From contig LSZA01000027.1 in the NCBI GenBank assembly GCA_001637315.1, positions 1 to 43,735 on the forward strand: a DNA stretch of 43,735 nucleotides, in the 5' to 3' direction. Under the pieces are notes generated by a model. That model did no database searches. It saw only the letters and a list, made by a program, of their open reading frames with translations, and was not told where the DNA came from. Below, in pieces: positions 1 through 6,834 of the stretch (the first letter of the stretch is position 1; each line of letters starts with the position of its first letter). This DNA is from Phormidium willei BDU 130791. Its GTDB lineage: Bacteria; Cyanobacteriota; Cyanobacteriia; Cyanobacteriales; Geitlerinemataceae. The translations under genes were made by a program, and so were the position numbers.

Positions 1-199
1 GTCTTGGTTTTCCATGGTTGGTATTTCCTTGCCTTGGCTGCTTCTTTTCAAAAGTTAACACAATCACTGAGGAGTTGCAACGTTTTATTAAAAAAAGTTG
101 ACAACAAGGTGATGCATTATACAAATCCTTACTGTCAAGTCAAGATAATAGAGAAAAAACCGTCCTTCGAGAGAGATTTTGGGGTTCGGTAGGAAGAGG
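1..199. other. Intergenic start of window, no gene seen
   Basis: This stretch lies 3' of the minus-strand Rieske oxygenase gene. It is AT-richer than the neighbouring coding DNA. I see no convincing gene, RNA or terminator; the short open frames here lack family resemblance. Confidence 0.5.
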
Positions 200-1159
200 T
201 TAGGCGGCGATCGCCCCAAACTGGACGCCTCGCCGTTGTAGCCACTGACGGTAGGCGATGGAGGCGCGATCGCTGGGGAGATGTCCCTCTTGGGAGAGCG
301 TGAGGGGGAGGCGTTTGGGGTGTTGGGACTCGACGATGGGAATATCTTGACGAACGACGCGATCTTGGAAGCCATGGAGTTCGGCTTGGGGTATCTCTGA
401 ACCGTAGTTCATGGCGATCCACATCCAACCGATGGCCAGTTCGGGTTCTAGGGGACAGATGGCGAAGAAGAGGGTGAGGCGGCGATCGCCTGAGAGTTTC
501 TCGAACCAAGCGCTGAGAGGGGTCGGGGCGTGATAGTTATAGGTGACCGTGGCCCCTTCGGCGGTTCCGTCGGGGTTGGGTTGCCAAATTTGTACATCTT
601 TAATAGATAATCCCTGGTCATCCCAGTGAACCTGATACTCGGGAACTTGTGTGTGGTTGCGATCGCCGAGTAGGCCATCGTGAACAAAGGGGAAGTGGGA
701 GACATCGAGGAAGTTTTCCATCACCCGCAGGGGACTTGAGCGAACGCGATAGGCGCCACAGAGGAATTTACGATAGTTGAGGTCACTCCATTCAGGAAAA
801 CCAGGAATGCGTCTGGGATCGGCTTCAGGATTGAGGGACAGCCAGACTAAGCCATAGCGAAGTTCGGCGGGATAGGCGCCGAGAGCGAGTTGGGGGGAGG
901 GAGTCCAGCCGGGTGCAGCGGGAACCTCAACACAGGTTCCTTGGCTATTGAAGACGAGTCCATGATAGGGACAGCGGAGTCCTCCGTCTTCAACCGTTCC
1001 CCCGGAGAGACGAGCGCCACGATGGGGACAGCGATCGTCCCAGGCCAGGATGCGATCGCCGCAACGCCAGATCACGAAGTCCCGTTCGAGGAGTTTAACG
1101 GAACGGACTGTGCCGGGTTCGATGGCTTCGGCGACGGGATGCCAATCTCGATGAAGCAT
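200..1159 (-). CDS. Rieske 2Fe-2S mononuclear-iron oxygenase
   Basis: Probable oxygenase component of a Rieske non-haem iron oxygenase (aromatic-ring hydroxylase / pheophorbide a oxygenase-like superfamily), 319 aa. The N-terminal Rieske domain shows both cluster-binding motifs: CPHRG with C44 and H46, and CPYHG with C63 and H66. The catalytic iron site follows in the ENFLDVSHFPFVH segment (N149, D152, H155, H160), the usual N-x2-D-x2-H-x4-H arrangement, so both redox centres look intact. The start MLHRDWHPVA is typical of cyanobacterial members, which begin close to the Rieske fold. No reductase or ferredoxin gene is adjacent, so electrons probably come from a general ferredoxin. The substrate (pigment breakdown product, aromatic or other) cannot be told from sequence. 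It stands alone, upstream of a decayed toxin-antitoxin region. Confidence 0.9.
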   Translation of the reverse strand: MLHRDWHPVAEAIEPGTVRSVKLLERDFVIWRCGDRILAWDDRCPHRGARLSGGTVEDGGLRCPYHGLVFNSQGTCVEVPAAPGWTPSPQLALGAYPAELRYGLVWLSLNPEADPRRIPGFPEWSDLNYRKFLCGAYRVRSSPLRVMENFLDVSHFPFVHDGLLGDRNHTQVPEYQVHWDDQGLSIKDVQIWQPNPDGTAEGATVTYNYHAPTPLSAWFEKLSGDRRLTLFFAICPLEPELAIGWMWIAMNYGSEIPQAELHGFQDRVVRQDIPIVESQHPKRLPLTLSQEGHLPSDRASIAYRQWLQRRGVQFGAIAA

Positions 1160-1459
1160 GATAATGGAAGTGATAGGTTAGGTCAATGCTGATCATCATA
1201 AACGGTTGAGTCGATAGGAAGAACTGACATAAACTCCGTGATTTGGATCGCGAATGGCATCGCGAACCGTTAGACATCAACCAGTATTGGCACGAATAAA
1301 CTCTACAAAATATGGGTCGGAAGTAAAGTTTTCATTGTCGGTGTGGGAGGAGATTGAGAGGATTGATGAACCCAGTCCGACGAAGGTGGATCTGATTTGA
1401 TGCCAACTTTGATGTAGGGGTGGATTTTTCCATGAATGTGGCGATCGCTGAATCGGCTT
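1160..1459. other. Intergenic, ~300 bp, no intact gene
   Basis: Upstream region of the minus-strand Rieske gene. Open frames here are short and unrecognised. One minus-strand frame ending near 1280 reads TSDPYFVEFIRANTG and could be the tail of a lost gene, but I cannot name it. Confidence 0.4.
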
Positions 1460-1616
1460 ATGAACGATGATTCCTCATCGAATCCTGAAATGCTCTTTGA
1501 AATCGTCACGCCTCTTGGCTTCTGGGTTCGCACAACTGCCGAGTATTGGCAGTTTTTTAATCACAGCCTATCGAACCAGTGCTATTAAGGAAGGAGAGCA
1601 ATTATGGCAGAAGTAA
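1460..1616 (+). pseudogene. Internally deleted DUF4258-like toxin-type gene (remnant)
   Basis: An ATG at 1460 opens a frame whose start (MLFEIVTPLGFWVRTTAEYW, from residue 11) resembles the N-terminus of small cyanobacterial proteins usually paired with DUF2283 proteins. The frame runs off-register and stops at 1586-1588 after 42 aa. In the +1 frame, from about 1554, the DNA reads LITAYRTSAIKEGEQLWQK and stops at 1614-1616, which looks like the normal C-terminus of the same family. The N- and C-terminal ends are therefore present but about two thirds of the middle is missing and the join is out of frame. The Pfam name is from memory and uncertain; the head-tail deletion pattern is visible directly. 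Confidence 0.6.
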
Positions 1617-1831
1617 AAGTATTCTATGACCGCACCGGCAATACATCCGGCATCTTTGAGAATAGCTCTTAAGGTTCCAGTGGGTAAATCTCGATTGCTG
1701 TGCACTGGAATTGAAAGAATGGTGGTAACACCTTTTTGGGTATAGATAGGGTGGCGGCTGGTGATTCGTTTGAGTTGCCAACCCTGTCGTTCAAGAATTT
1801 TGCAGAGTGCTTTCCCTGAAATGGACTTCAT
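1568..1831 (-). CDS. hicA: HicA-like mRNA interferase toxin with aberrant C-terminus
   Basis: Small HicA-type toxin, a double-stranded-RNA-binding-fold mRNA interferase that cleaves transcripts when its HicB partner is absent. The body MKSISGKALCKILERQGW, then TSRHPIYTQKG with the expected catalytic histidine, then IPVHSNRDLPTGTLRAILKDAG is a complete HicA fold of about 60 residues. I chose the ATG at 1831 because it overlaps the hicB stop codon as ATGA, the standard hicBA coupling; an ATG at 1840 is also in frame. The last ~27 residues (from CIAGAVIEYF) do not look like HicA. They are antisense read-through of the DUF2283/DUF4258-like remnants, so the gene lost its native 3' end in a deletion. 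Activity is uncertain, since HicA proteins normally end shortly after the ILKDAG helix. Confidence 0.7.
   Translation of the reverse strand: MKSISGKALCKILERQGWQLKRITSRHPIYTQKGVTTILSIPVHSNRDLPTGTLRAILKDAGCIAGAVIEYFYFCHNCSPSLIALVR
1604..1672 (+). pseudogene. DUF2283-like gene, 5' stub only
   Basis: The frame opens at ATG 1604, inside the last codons of the preceding remnant and after an AAGGAGAG ribosome-binding site. It reads MAEVKVFYDRTGNT, the typical start of DUF2283 proteins (about 60 aa when complete). After T14 the resemblance ends and the frame stops at 1670-1672. From about 1650 the DNA is instead the 3' end of the convergent hicA-like gene. The rest of the DUF2283 gene was probably deleted, fusing the 3' ends of two convergent genes. 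Confidence 0.6.
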
Positions 1832-2042
1832 AAAGACCATTCAATCAGTTGTTTTTCTGGGGTGATTTCTGGTTCTTCGCTGGCAACTTCGAGCCAACCC
1901 TGAACAGCATCTGCGAGCATAACTAACAATTCTTCCTCACTGGATGCCCAGGTGTGGCAACCGGGAAGGGCGGGGACTGAACCACACCAAACATCTTTTT
2001 CTTGCCAAATGATTGCTTTGATTTTTATGGTTTTTGGGTCAT
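1828..2042 (-). pseudogene. hicB: HicB-like antitoxin, frameshifted near the start
   Basis: The frame ending at 1828 reads IKIKAIIWQEKDVWCGSVPA, then LPGCHTWASSEEELLVMLAD and AVQGWLEVASEEPEITPEKQ, a clear short HicB (UPF0150) antitoxin. It has no ATG, GTG or TTG start before the upstream in-frame stop. An ATG at 2042 begins MTQKP and then hits TAA. One extra A in the run of five A at about 2030 would join MTQK to TIKIKAIIWQE and restore a normal 71-aa protein; the length from 2042 to 1828 is 215 nt, one short of a multiple of three. It could be a true one-base deletion, a sequencing error or slippage-dependent translation. Confidence 0.7.
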
Positions 2043-2071
2043 TTGAACAAAATCTGATTTTGCTTTTTTAG

Positions 2072-2326
2072 CTAGATTCGCATCAGGACAATGCCTTGGC
2101 TAATAGCCGCTTCCATATCCTCTAAGGTTTTGGGTGAACCGTTATACTTTAAACACCCCGCTACTTCATTTCAAGTCGTCGGAGGAAAAGGCGGTTTGGG
2201 CTGAATTAAAATTCCTTTGCTTGTATCCGTCAAGATGATTTCTGTCCCCACCTCCCAGCTATAGATTTTCGGCATTTCTGGTGGAATGATAATCTGTCCT
2301 GTTTCCGAGACTTTGGCAATTTCCAT
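2072..2326 (-). pseudogene. AbrB/MazE-type antitoxin with internal stop
   Basis: From ATG 2326 the frame reads MEIAKVSETGQIIIPPEMPK, then IYSWEVGTEIILTDTSKGIL and IQPKPPFPPTT. This is a SpoVT/AbrB swapped-hairpin DNA-binding domain of the kind used by antitoxins. A TGA at 2171-2173 stops it after 51 aa. The same frame then continues with family-like sequence (NEVAGCLKYNGSPKTLEDME) to a TAG at 2072-2074, so the stop appears to be a single nonsense change. A truncated DNA-binding domain might still be made. No PIN toxin follows; the next gene downstream is the hicB remnant. Confidence 0.65.
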
Positions 2327-2385
2327 GAGTGAATCAGTTGATATATTTCGGTGATTTTAACAAAATTAGATAGTCCACAGTGATA

Positions 2386-4044
2386 TTAACCCCTCAACCC
2401 CTCCAACCGCAGAAAATACACCCGCCCCGACCCATCCCCCGCCACAATCCCTAACTCTAAATAAGCCTGTCGCAAGGGTGCCGCTAACTGCTCCACACTG
2501 GTTTTGAGGACTTTATAGATACTGCCCTCGGAAGGGTCGAGATAGTGCAAATCCGCCGCATCCAACGCCGTCAGCAAATCCCCCCAATTGTTGCCCATGC
2601 CAATTTGCGCCCCAGCCAACGTCAAGGCTAAGGGCAAATTTCCGCAATGTTTCCGCACCGCCTCGGCTTCTGGGGGTAACATCTCCACAGGGACTCTCGC
2701 CCAATCCGCTAATAATTGTCGCGCTTGGGTCTCATCCAGCATCCCCAACTCATAGCCATTGGCCCCCAACCCGGCAATTAATCGGGCATCCCGCGTCGTC
2801 AGCAACAGGCGACAGTCCGGCCCCAACACCTCCACAAATCGCTCGGCTTCGGGTTGTACCCACACATCATCGAGAACCAATAAACAGCGCTTCTCCCGCA
2901 ACAAATCGGAGAGATAGGCATTCCACTGGGGTTCCCCTTCCTGATAGGCGCTAGGTTCCCCCAAGGTGGTGGCAATGCGTTGATATAGGGCGATACAGTC
3001 GGGGTTAATCCCCACCGTCAGCCAGATAATCCCATCGGGAAACGCTCGCCGCACCTCGTTATCCCGCCCTAAAGCTGCCGCTAACACGGTTTTCCCTAAG
3101 CCTCCCATCCCCTGCACCCCCACTTTCTGCGCCTGTCCAGTCATCACTAGGGTTTGATGGTTGGGGGTCAACAGTCGTTCTTTTAAAGCGGCAATATCTT
3201 CTGGACGGGGGAGAAAATGAGGGGGGAGTTGGGGGACGGTATCCACAGCCCCTAAACCATGCCAAGGGGTGGCGGGTGCGGATGGTTTTGGGCGTTGTAA
3301 TTGGGAAATAGCAGCCAATACCCGGCGCATATCCTGACGAGTGGCAATTTCGGGTAAATAGTCCCGAATTTCATCAATTTTCGCCAAAGTCGCCCCGTGG
3401 AGGTCAAACAACATCCCCACAAAGGCTTTCCCGCCGTTGTTGGCATCATCTTTCAGGACTTGGCGCAGGTGTTTATTGAAGTTCGTGGCTAATTCCGCCG
3501 CCAAATCGGTGATGACATCTTGATAACTCTCCACATCATCCAGCAACACCCGGTTCTCGCATCCCTGTTGGAATAACCAGGTGACCACCTCCCGCCATTC
3601 CGCTTCCGGCAGGACCTGATACTGGCTAAACTGTTCCGGTTGTTGGCTGAAAATCTGATAGAGTTGCTCTTCCTGGAGGGTTTCAAACAGGTTGAGGCTT
3701 GTCGTTTCTTCGGCCCATTGCAGCCAATAGTCCTCGATTTTAGCGGCGAAATCGTCTAACGGACTTTGAATCTCGGGGTAGTGGGGGCTAACTTGCTCCT
3801 CCAACGTCTTGGCCACGGCGCGGCCAGCGGCTTTGGCGATATCTTGGTTGCGTAAGATACCGCCACTGTTGCGGAATTTATCCAGTAACGTCCCCAGATT
3901 ATTGGTAATCAGGCCATAGCTGACATTGGCCCCAATTGCGGCGACGGGGCTGCTTAACCCCCCAGTGACAATGGCTCCCAAGCCTAAGAGAGCTGTTCTG
4001 GCGAGGAGACCTTGATTGAGTTTGAGCAGGTGAGAGGGATTCAT
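2386..4044 (-). CDS. NB-ARC (STAND) NTPase, sensor domain deleted in frame
   Basis: A 552-aa signal-transduction NTPase. Residues ~1-250 form an N-terminal region of unknown function with a glycine/alanine-rich hydrophobic stretch (~17-48) that may touch membranes. The NB-ARC domain follows, with P-loop MGGLGKT at ~311-317, Walker B LLVLDDVW near 388, the RLLLTTR sensor-1 strand and the LPLALTLAGA motif. Normally a winged helix and a long WD40 or TPR sensor come next. Here the chain passes from the NB-ARC end (AYLEL) straight into IVAGDGSGRVYFLRLEG, which looks like the final strands of a WD40 propeller, and stops. The simplest reading is an in-frame deletion of the winged helix and nearly the whole propeller (join near 2450). 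STAND proteins of this architecture act in bacterial immunity or programmed death. Without its sensor it is probably unregulated or inactive. Confidence 0.75.
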   Translation of the reverse strand: MNPSHLLKLNQGLLARTALLGLGAIVTGGLSSPVAAIGANVSYGLITNNLGTLLDKFRNSGGILRNQDIAKAAGRAVAKTLEEQVSPHYPEIQSPLDDFAAKIEDYWLQWAEETTSLNLFETLQEEQLYQIFSQQPEQFSQYQVLPEAEWREVVTWLFQQGCENRVLLDDVESYQDVITDLAAELATNFNKHLRQVLKDDANNGGKAFVGMLFDLHGATLAKIDEIRDYLPEIATRQDMRRVLAAISQLQRPKPSAPATPWHGLGAVDTVPQLPPHFLPRPEDIAALKERLLTPNHQTLVMTGQAQKVGVQGMGGLGKTVLAAALGRDNEVRRAFPDGIIWLTVGINPDCIALYQRIATTLGEPSAYQEGEPQWNAYLSDLLREKRCLLVLDDVWVQPEAERFVEVLGPDCRLLLTTRDARLIAGLGANGYELGMLDETQARQLLADWARVPVEMLPPEAEAVRKHCGNLPLALTLAGAQIGMGNNWGDLLTALDAADLHYLDPSEGSIYKVLKTSVEQLAAPLRQAYLELGIVAGDGSGRVYFLRLEGLRG

Positions 4045-4082
4045 CAGCGTTGACAGCCTCGGGGAAACGAGCCATGACTATT

Positions 4083-4575
4083 CCAAGATACCAATAAGAG
4101 TTGCTGTTGGCTGAGGGGGAACCCAGAAGGCTGACCGGATTTCCCCTTAGTCTCGACTCCGAGCGTCACCAGGAACAGGCGTTAGCGACTTAGCCCGGAC
4201 AATCTAACCGTTGTCATCTCCCAGTTTCTCCACCACATCCCGAGGTAACTCCGTCACAGTTACAACCTGTTCGACTGTCATTCCTTGGCGCAGAAGATTG
4301 ATAGCCACTTGCTGTTTCCCCGCGAGGATTCCCCGTTGTTCACCCCGTTGTTCACCAATTAACTCTCCTTCTTGGAGAATTTCTTGATAGACCACTGATT
4401 CTCTCATGACATCTCTCCTGAGAATTTGACGAATCAGACCCTTATCCAGGACTAACCCAGCTAAAACTCCCGTGGCGGCGGCCAGGTTGCTGCGGGTTCG
4501 TCTTTCTTCTATTTTATCAAGTTCTTCGGCGACTTGGTTCAAAACTTGGGAGCGGTTGTCTGTACGACTCAACAC
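4083..4575. repeat. Direct repeat, copy A (~0.49 kb)
   Basis: Nearly identical to 5530-6010 in the same orientation. It covers the 3' third of an Rpn-type nuclease gene and ~120 bp beyond its stop. Copy A has one extra 12-bp unit (encoding GEQR) and scattered substitutions. The copies flank 4612-5419, which carries a PIN toxin-antitoxin module. Confidence 0.9.
4204..4575 (-). pseudogene. 3' fragment of Rpn-family nuclease gene
   Basis: This 123-codon frame matches the last ~119 residues of the full-length gene at 5651-6430 almost residue for residue (EERRT for EDRRT, LDKG for LDDG, an extra GEQR repeat, LGDDNG for LRDDNG). It lacks the whole PD-(D/E)xK catalytic region. The ATG at 4575 sits exactly where the repeat breaks, so the apparent start is accidental. 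It is a duplicated gene tail and unlikely to encode a working protein, though the C-terminal helical region could in principle still be made. Confidence 0.8.
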
Positions 4576-4611
4576 TGTTTCATCCTAGTAGATTCAGTGT
4601 AAGGTGTAGTA

Positions 4612-4737
4612 TCAAATGGGTTCCCGTGGTGCGATCGCCTCATCCAACAGGCTCTCTAAACGTTTCATATCTTGCCTTGCCACCTGTATCCGTTGGGTCA
4701 AGGTTTGGGGGTTAAGTTGGCAATTTAGGCAGTTCAT
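4612..4737 (-). CDS. Small ORF coupled to the PIN toxin gene
   Basis: A 41-aa frame from ATG 4737 to TGA 4612, reading MNCLNCQLNPQTLTQRIQVA, then RQDMKRLESLLDEAIAPREP and a final I. Its ATG overlaps the stop of the upstream PIN gene as ATGA, so translation would be coupled. It has a CxxC near the start and a predicted amphipathic helix. The ending IAPREPI is also found in the antitoxin at 5159-5419, where DNA around GTGGTGCGATCGCC is shared. It may be a third component or the debris of another antitoxin. I do not recognise a family. Confidence 0.4.
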   Translation of the reverse strand: MNCLNCQLNPQTLTQRIQVARQDMKRLESLLDEAIAPREPI

Positions 4738-5162
4738 CGCTGGGCTTCCCACGGATTAACCAGCTCTATTCCACAATCCCAAAAGTCGCGGATATTGCGG
4801 GTCGCTAATGTGGCTTGGTGAACTCGGCAAATGGCTGCAATTTGTGCATCAAATTGTGAGATGGGGCGACCGATTTGTTTGCGGGTCGCTGCTATTTGGG
4901 AATAAAGTTTAGCGGCTTTTTGATCGAAGGCTAAAATTCGCTCTGTTAATTCATGTTCAAAGACGATCAATGCTCCGTCGAGCAATTTTTGTCGTCGCTG
5001 TCCTTCGGGAAGAATTTGAATACCGTACAGAATTTCGGATTGGGTAATACTGGTTGTGTACAGTGATGCACCGTTTTGGCTGGTTAACCATTTGCGGATG
5101 ATACCAGAACCCATGGGCTGAATGAGTTCTGAAATGACGTTAGTATCGAGAACGATTTTCAT
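4734..5162 (-). CDS. vapC: PIN-domain toxin (VapC/FitB-like)
   Basis: A PIN-domain ribonuclease of 142 aa, the usual VapC length, expected to cleave tRNA or other RNA with Mg2+ when not held by its antitoxin. The first acidic residue is in MKIVLDTNVISEL (D6, with N8 and E12). A second acidic segment is SITQSEILYG, and the C-terminal acidic motif lies in SQFDAQIAA followed by ATRNIRDF, a typical FitB/VapC spacing. All the expected catalytic acids appear present. The gene begins ATGA over the stop of the upstream antitoxin gene (4-nt overlap) and its own stop overlaps the next small ORF. The module sits between two direct repeats, consistent with lateral gain. Confidence 0.85.
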   Translation of the reverse strand: MKIVLDTNVISELIQPMGSGIIRKWLTSQNGASLYTTSITQSEILYGIQILPEGQRRQKLLDGALIVFEHELTERILAFDQKAAKLYSQIAATRKQIGRPISQFDAQIAAICRVHQATLATRNIRDFWDCGIELVNPWEAQR

Positions 5163-5419
5163 GGTTCACCAAACAGGGTTTCGTCAACTCGGATGGGTTC
5201 CCGTGGTGCGATCGCCATTTCGCCCGGTGCGATCGCCCTGAAGTGTCGATCAAAGACAGCAACCAGCCAATGGCCCTCGTTGGGAAAGTTAGCAGGTTGG
5301 AGTTCTGGAGCGGGTGGTGGGGGGGTTGGGTGCAGTTCGCGATCGAGAAGCTCGAACAGTTTTTGCTTATCGGTCGGGTTGAGTTGATGAATGGCTGGTA
5401 AGAGTTCGTTAAGTGTCAT
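5159..5419 (-). CDS. Antitoxin partner of the PIN toxin
   Basis: An 86-aa protein directly upstream of, and overlapping by 4 nt, the PIN toxin gene, so it is inferred to be the cognate antitoxin. It opens with a helical segment (MTLNELLPAIHQLNPTDKQK) similar to antitoxins of the cyanobacterial PIN partner type. A proline-rich linker (TPPPPAPEL) follows, then a C-terminal tail that would wrap the toxin. It lacks an obvious AbrB or ribbon-helix-helix DNA-binding motif at the start. HIP1-type sequences near 5205-5240 and the ending APREPIRVDETLFGEP may have expanded by local duplication. Confidence 0.7.
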   Translation of the reverse strand: MTLNELLPAIHQLNPTDKQKLFELLDRELHPTPPPPAPELQPANFPNEGHWLVAVFDRHFRAIAPGEMAIAPREPIRVDETLFGEP

Positions 5420-5529
5420 GTCTAGCTCCTATCTACTATTGTGCCTTCTGGAAACGCCAGGGGGTGCAGGTGAGGAGGGTTTGCTCGTTCAACCGTGGTG
5501 CGATCGCCCTGACATAACCATCATCTCTC

Positions 5530-6010
5530 CCAAGATACCAATAAGAGTTGCTGTTGGCTGAGGGGGAACCCAGAAGGCTGACCGGATTTCCCCTTAGTCT
5601 CGACTCCGAGCCTCCCCAAGAACAGGCGTGAGCGACTTAGCCCGGACAATTTAACCATTGTCATCCCGCAGTTTCTCCACCACATCCCGAGGTAACTCCG
5701 TCACAGTTACAACCTGTTCGACTGTCATTCCTTGACGGAGAAGATTGATAGCCACTTGCTGTTTCCCCGCGAGGATTCCCCGTTGTTCACCAATTAACTC
5801 TCCTTCTTGAAGAATTTCTTGATAGACCACTGACTCTCTCATGACATCTCTCCTAATAATTTGACGAATCAGACCGTCATCCAGGACTAACCCAGCTAAA
5901 ACTCCCGTGGCGGTGGCCAGGTTGCTGCGGGTTCGTCTGTCTTCTATTTTATCAAGTTCTTCGGCGACTTGGTTCAAAACTTGGGAGCGGTTGTCTGTAC
6001 GACTCAACAC
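5530..6010. repeat. Direct repeat, copy B (~0.48 kb)
   Basis: Second copy of the repeat at 4083-4575, here as the native 3' part of a full-length Rpn-type nuclease gene. It starts with the shared CCAAGATACC at 5530 and ends with GACTCAACAC at 6010, beyond which this copy continues into the intact gene. This is therefore the probable parent and 4083-4575 the derived copy. Confidence 0.9.
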
Positions 6011-6430
6011 CGCAAAAGGCAACAACCCAGGAGATTGGAGAAAAAGGTCTTTCGGTTGTTCCCAAAGGCGAATGACCCGAAATTGGTATTGCAATCCCTC
6101 TATGTGAAAATAATCTTGGTAAACCAAGGGAGAATTGCTAGGTTTCAGGTAAACTACCACTTGAATCATCCGCTTGTGGGGGAAACGTCGATATCCCCGC
6201 AAGCGGTAGTCTGTCATCCGAAAGGGAACTTCTTCGGAAGGCTGGGTTTGAAACTCGCTATGAAGTACTAAGTCTTCGGACTGTTGGAGAATTATGGCAT
6301 CCGCTCGAATTGGCTCATTGGAGAGTTCTTTGGGACTTAATTGACTCAGTTGAACGGAACGCCCTAACAACCAAGTTGCAACATTATCAGGAAAGGTTTC
6401 TGCCAAGAATTTACAAATATTGTCGTACAT
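5651..6430 (-). CDS. Rpn family recombination-promoting nuclease (PD-(D/E)xK)
   Basis: A 259-aa protein of the Rpn/PDDEXK family common in cyanobacteria. Rpn nucleases cut double-stranded DNA and promote RecA-independent recombination. The core spans roughly residues 1-150: MYDNICKFLAETFPDNVATW, an acidic strand in PIRADAIILQ, and HSEFQTQ as the E-x-Q/K catalytic element. The C-terminal ~110 residues are helical, with a GELIGEQRGILAGKQQ segment and a final LRQGMTVEQVV motif that is often duplicated in this family. The start MYDNICKF is the usual family start. The 3' end is duplicated at 4083-4575. Whether it acts in defence, as a selfish element or in DNA repair is unknown. Confidence 0.8.
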   Translation of the reverse strand: MYDNICKFLAETFPDNVATWLLGRSVQLSQLSPKELSNEPIRADAIILQQSEDLVLHSEFQTQPSEEVPFRMTDYRLRGYRRFPHKRMIQVVVYLKPSNSPLVYQDYFHIEGLQYQFRVIRLWEQPKDLFLQSPGLLPFAVLSRTDNRSQVLNQVAEELDKIEDRRTRSNLATATGVLAGLVLDDGLIRQIIRRDVMRESVVYQEILQEGELIGEQRGILAGKQQVAINLLRQGMTVEQVVTVTELPRDVVEKLRDDNG

Positions 6431-6834
6431 TTAATTTGTTTTTTTTTGGCTATATTTATTATAGCTTGAATTCGGTAATTAGAATCTATAAATGTCTATT
6501 TCATGGCATCAAAACCTGTTCGACTTGGGTCAAGGTCTGGTGGACTCATTGACAAGTTAGGGGGTTGGGTGCAATTTGCGATCAAGAGGCGGGTTTGCCC
6601 GTTCAACCGTGGTGCGATCGCCCTGACATCACCATCATTACCCCTATTTTGTCCCGCTCAACCCGAAGCGGATTCCATCGTCACTCGCTCAGGTTGAGTA
6701 TCTGTTCTACTGTCATTCCAACCCGCCAACGCCGAACAACCGAACCCCCGAGTCTCGGGAAATCCTCCCTTGGGGTCACGCGCCGAAACCGCCTATCCTG
6801 GAGAGAAGACGATTCACCATTAACGTAATCCACT
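6431..6834. other. Intergenic, gene debris and repeats
   Basis: No intact gene. 6567-6640 resembles two separated pieces of the region upstream: GGGTTGGGTGCA plus GCGATC..GAG matches about 5327-5350, and GTTCAACCGTGGTGCGATCG with the following CCCTGACAT matches about 5488. At 6681-6735 the minus strand reads RRWRVGMTVEQILNLSE then stop, like another Rpn-type C-terminus. The stretch looks like a collapsed duplicate of the neighbouring island. Confidence 0.5.

Noticed and set aside
200..509. Minus-strand and plus-strand short frames overlapping the Rieske gene
   Set aside because: Alternate-frame shadows of a gene with complete iron and cluster motifs.
1303..1533. 76-aa minus-strand frame
   Set aside because: No family resemblance and it overlaps the toxin-type gene remnant on the other strand.
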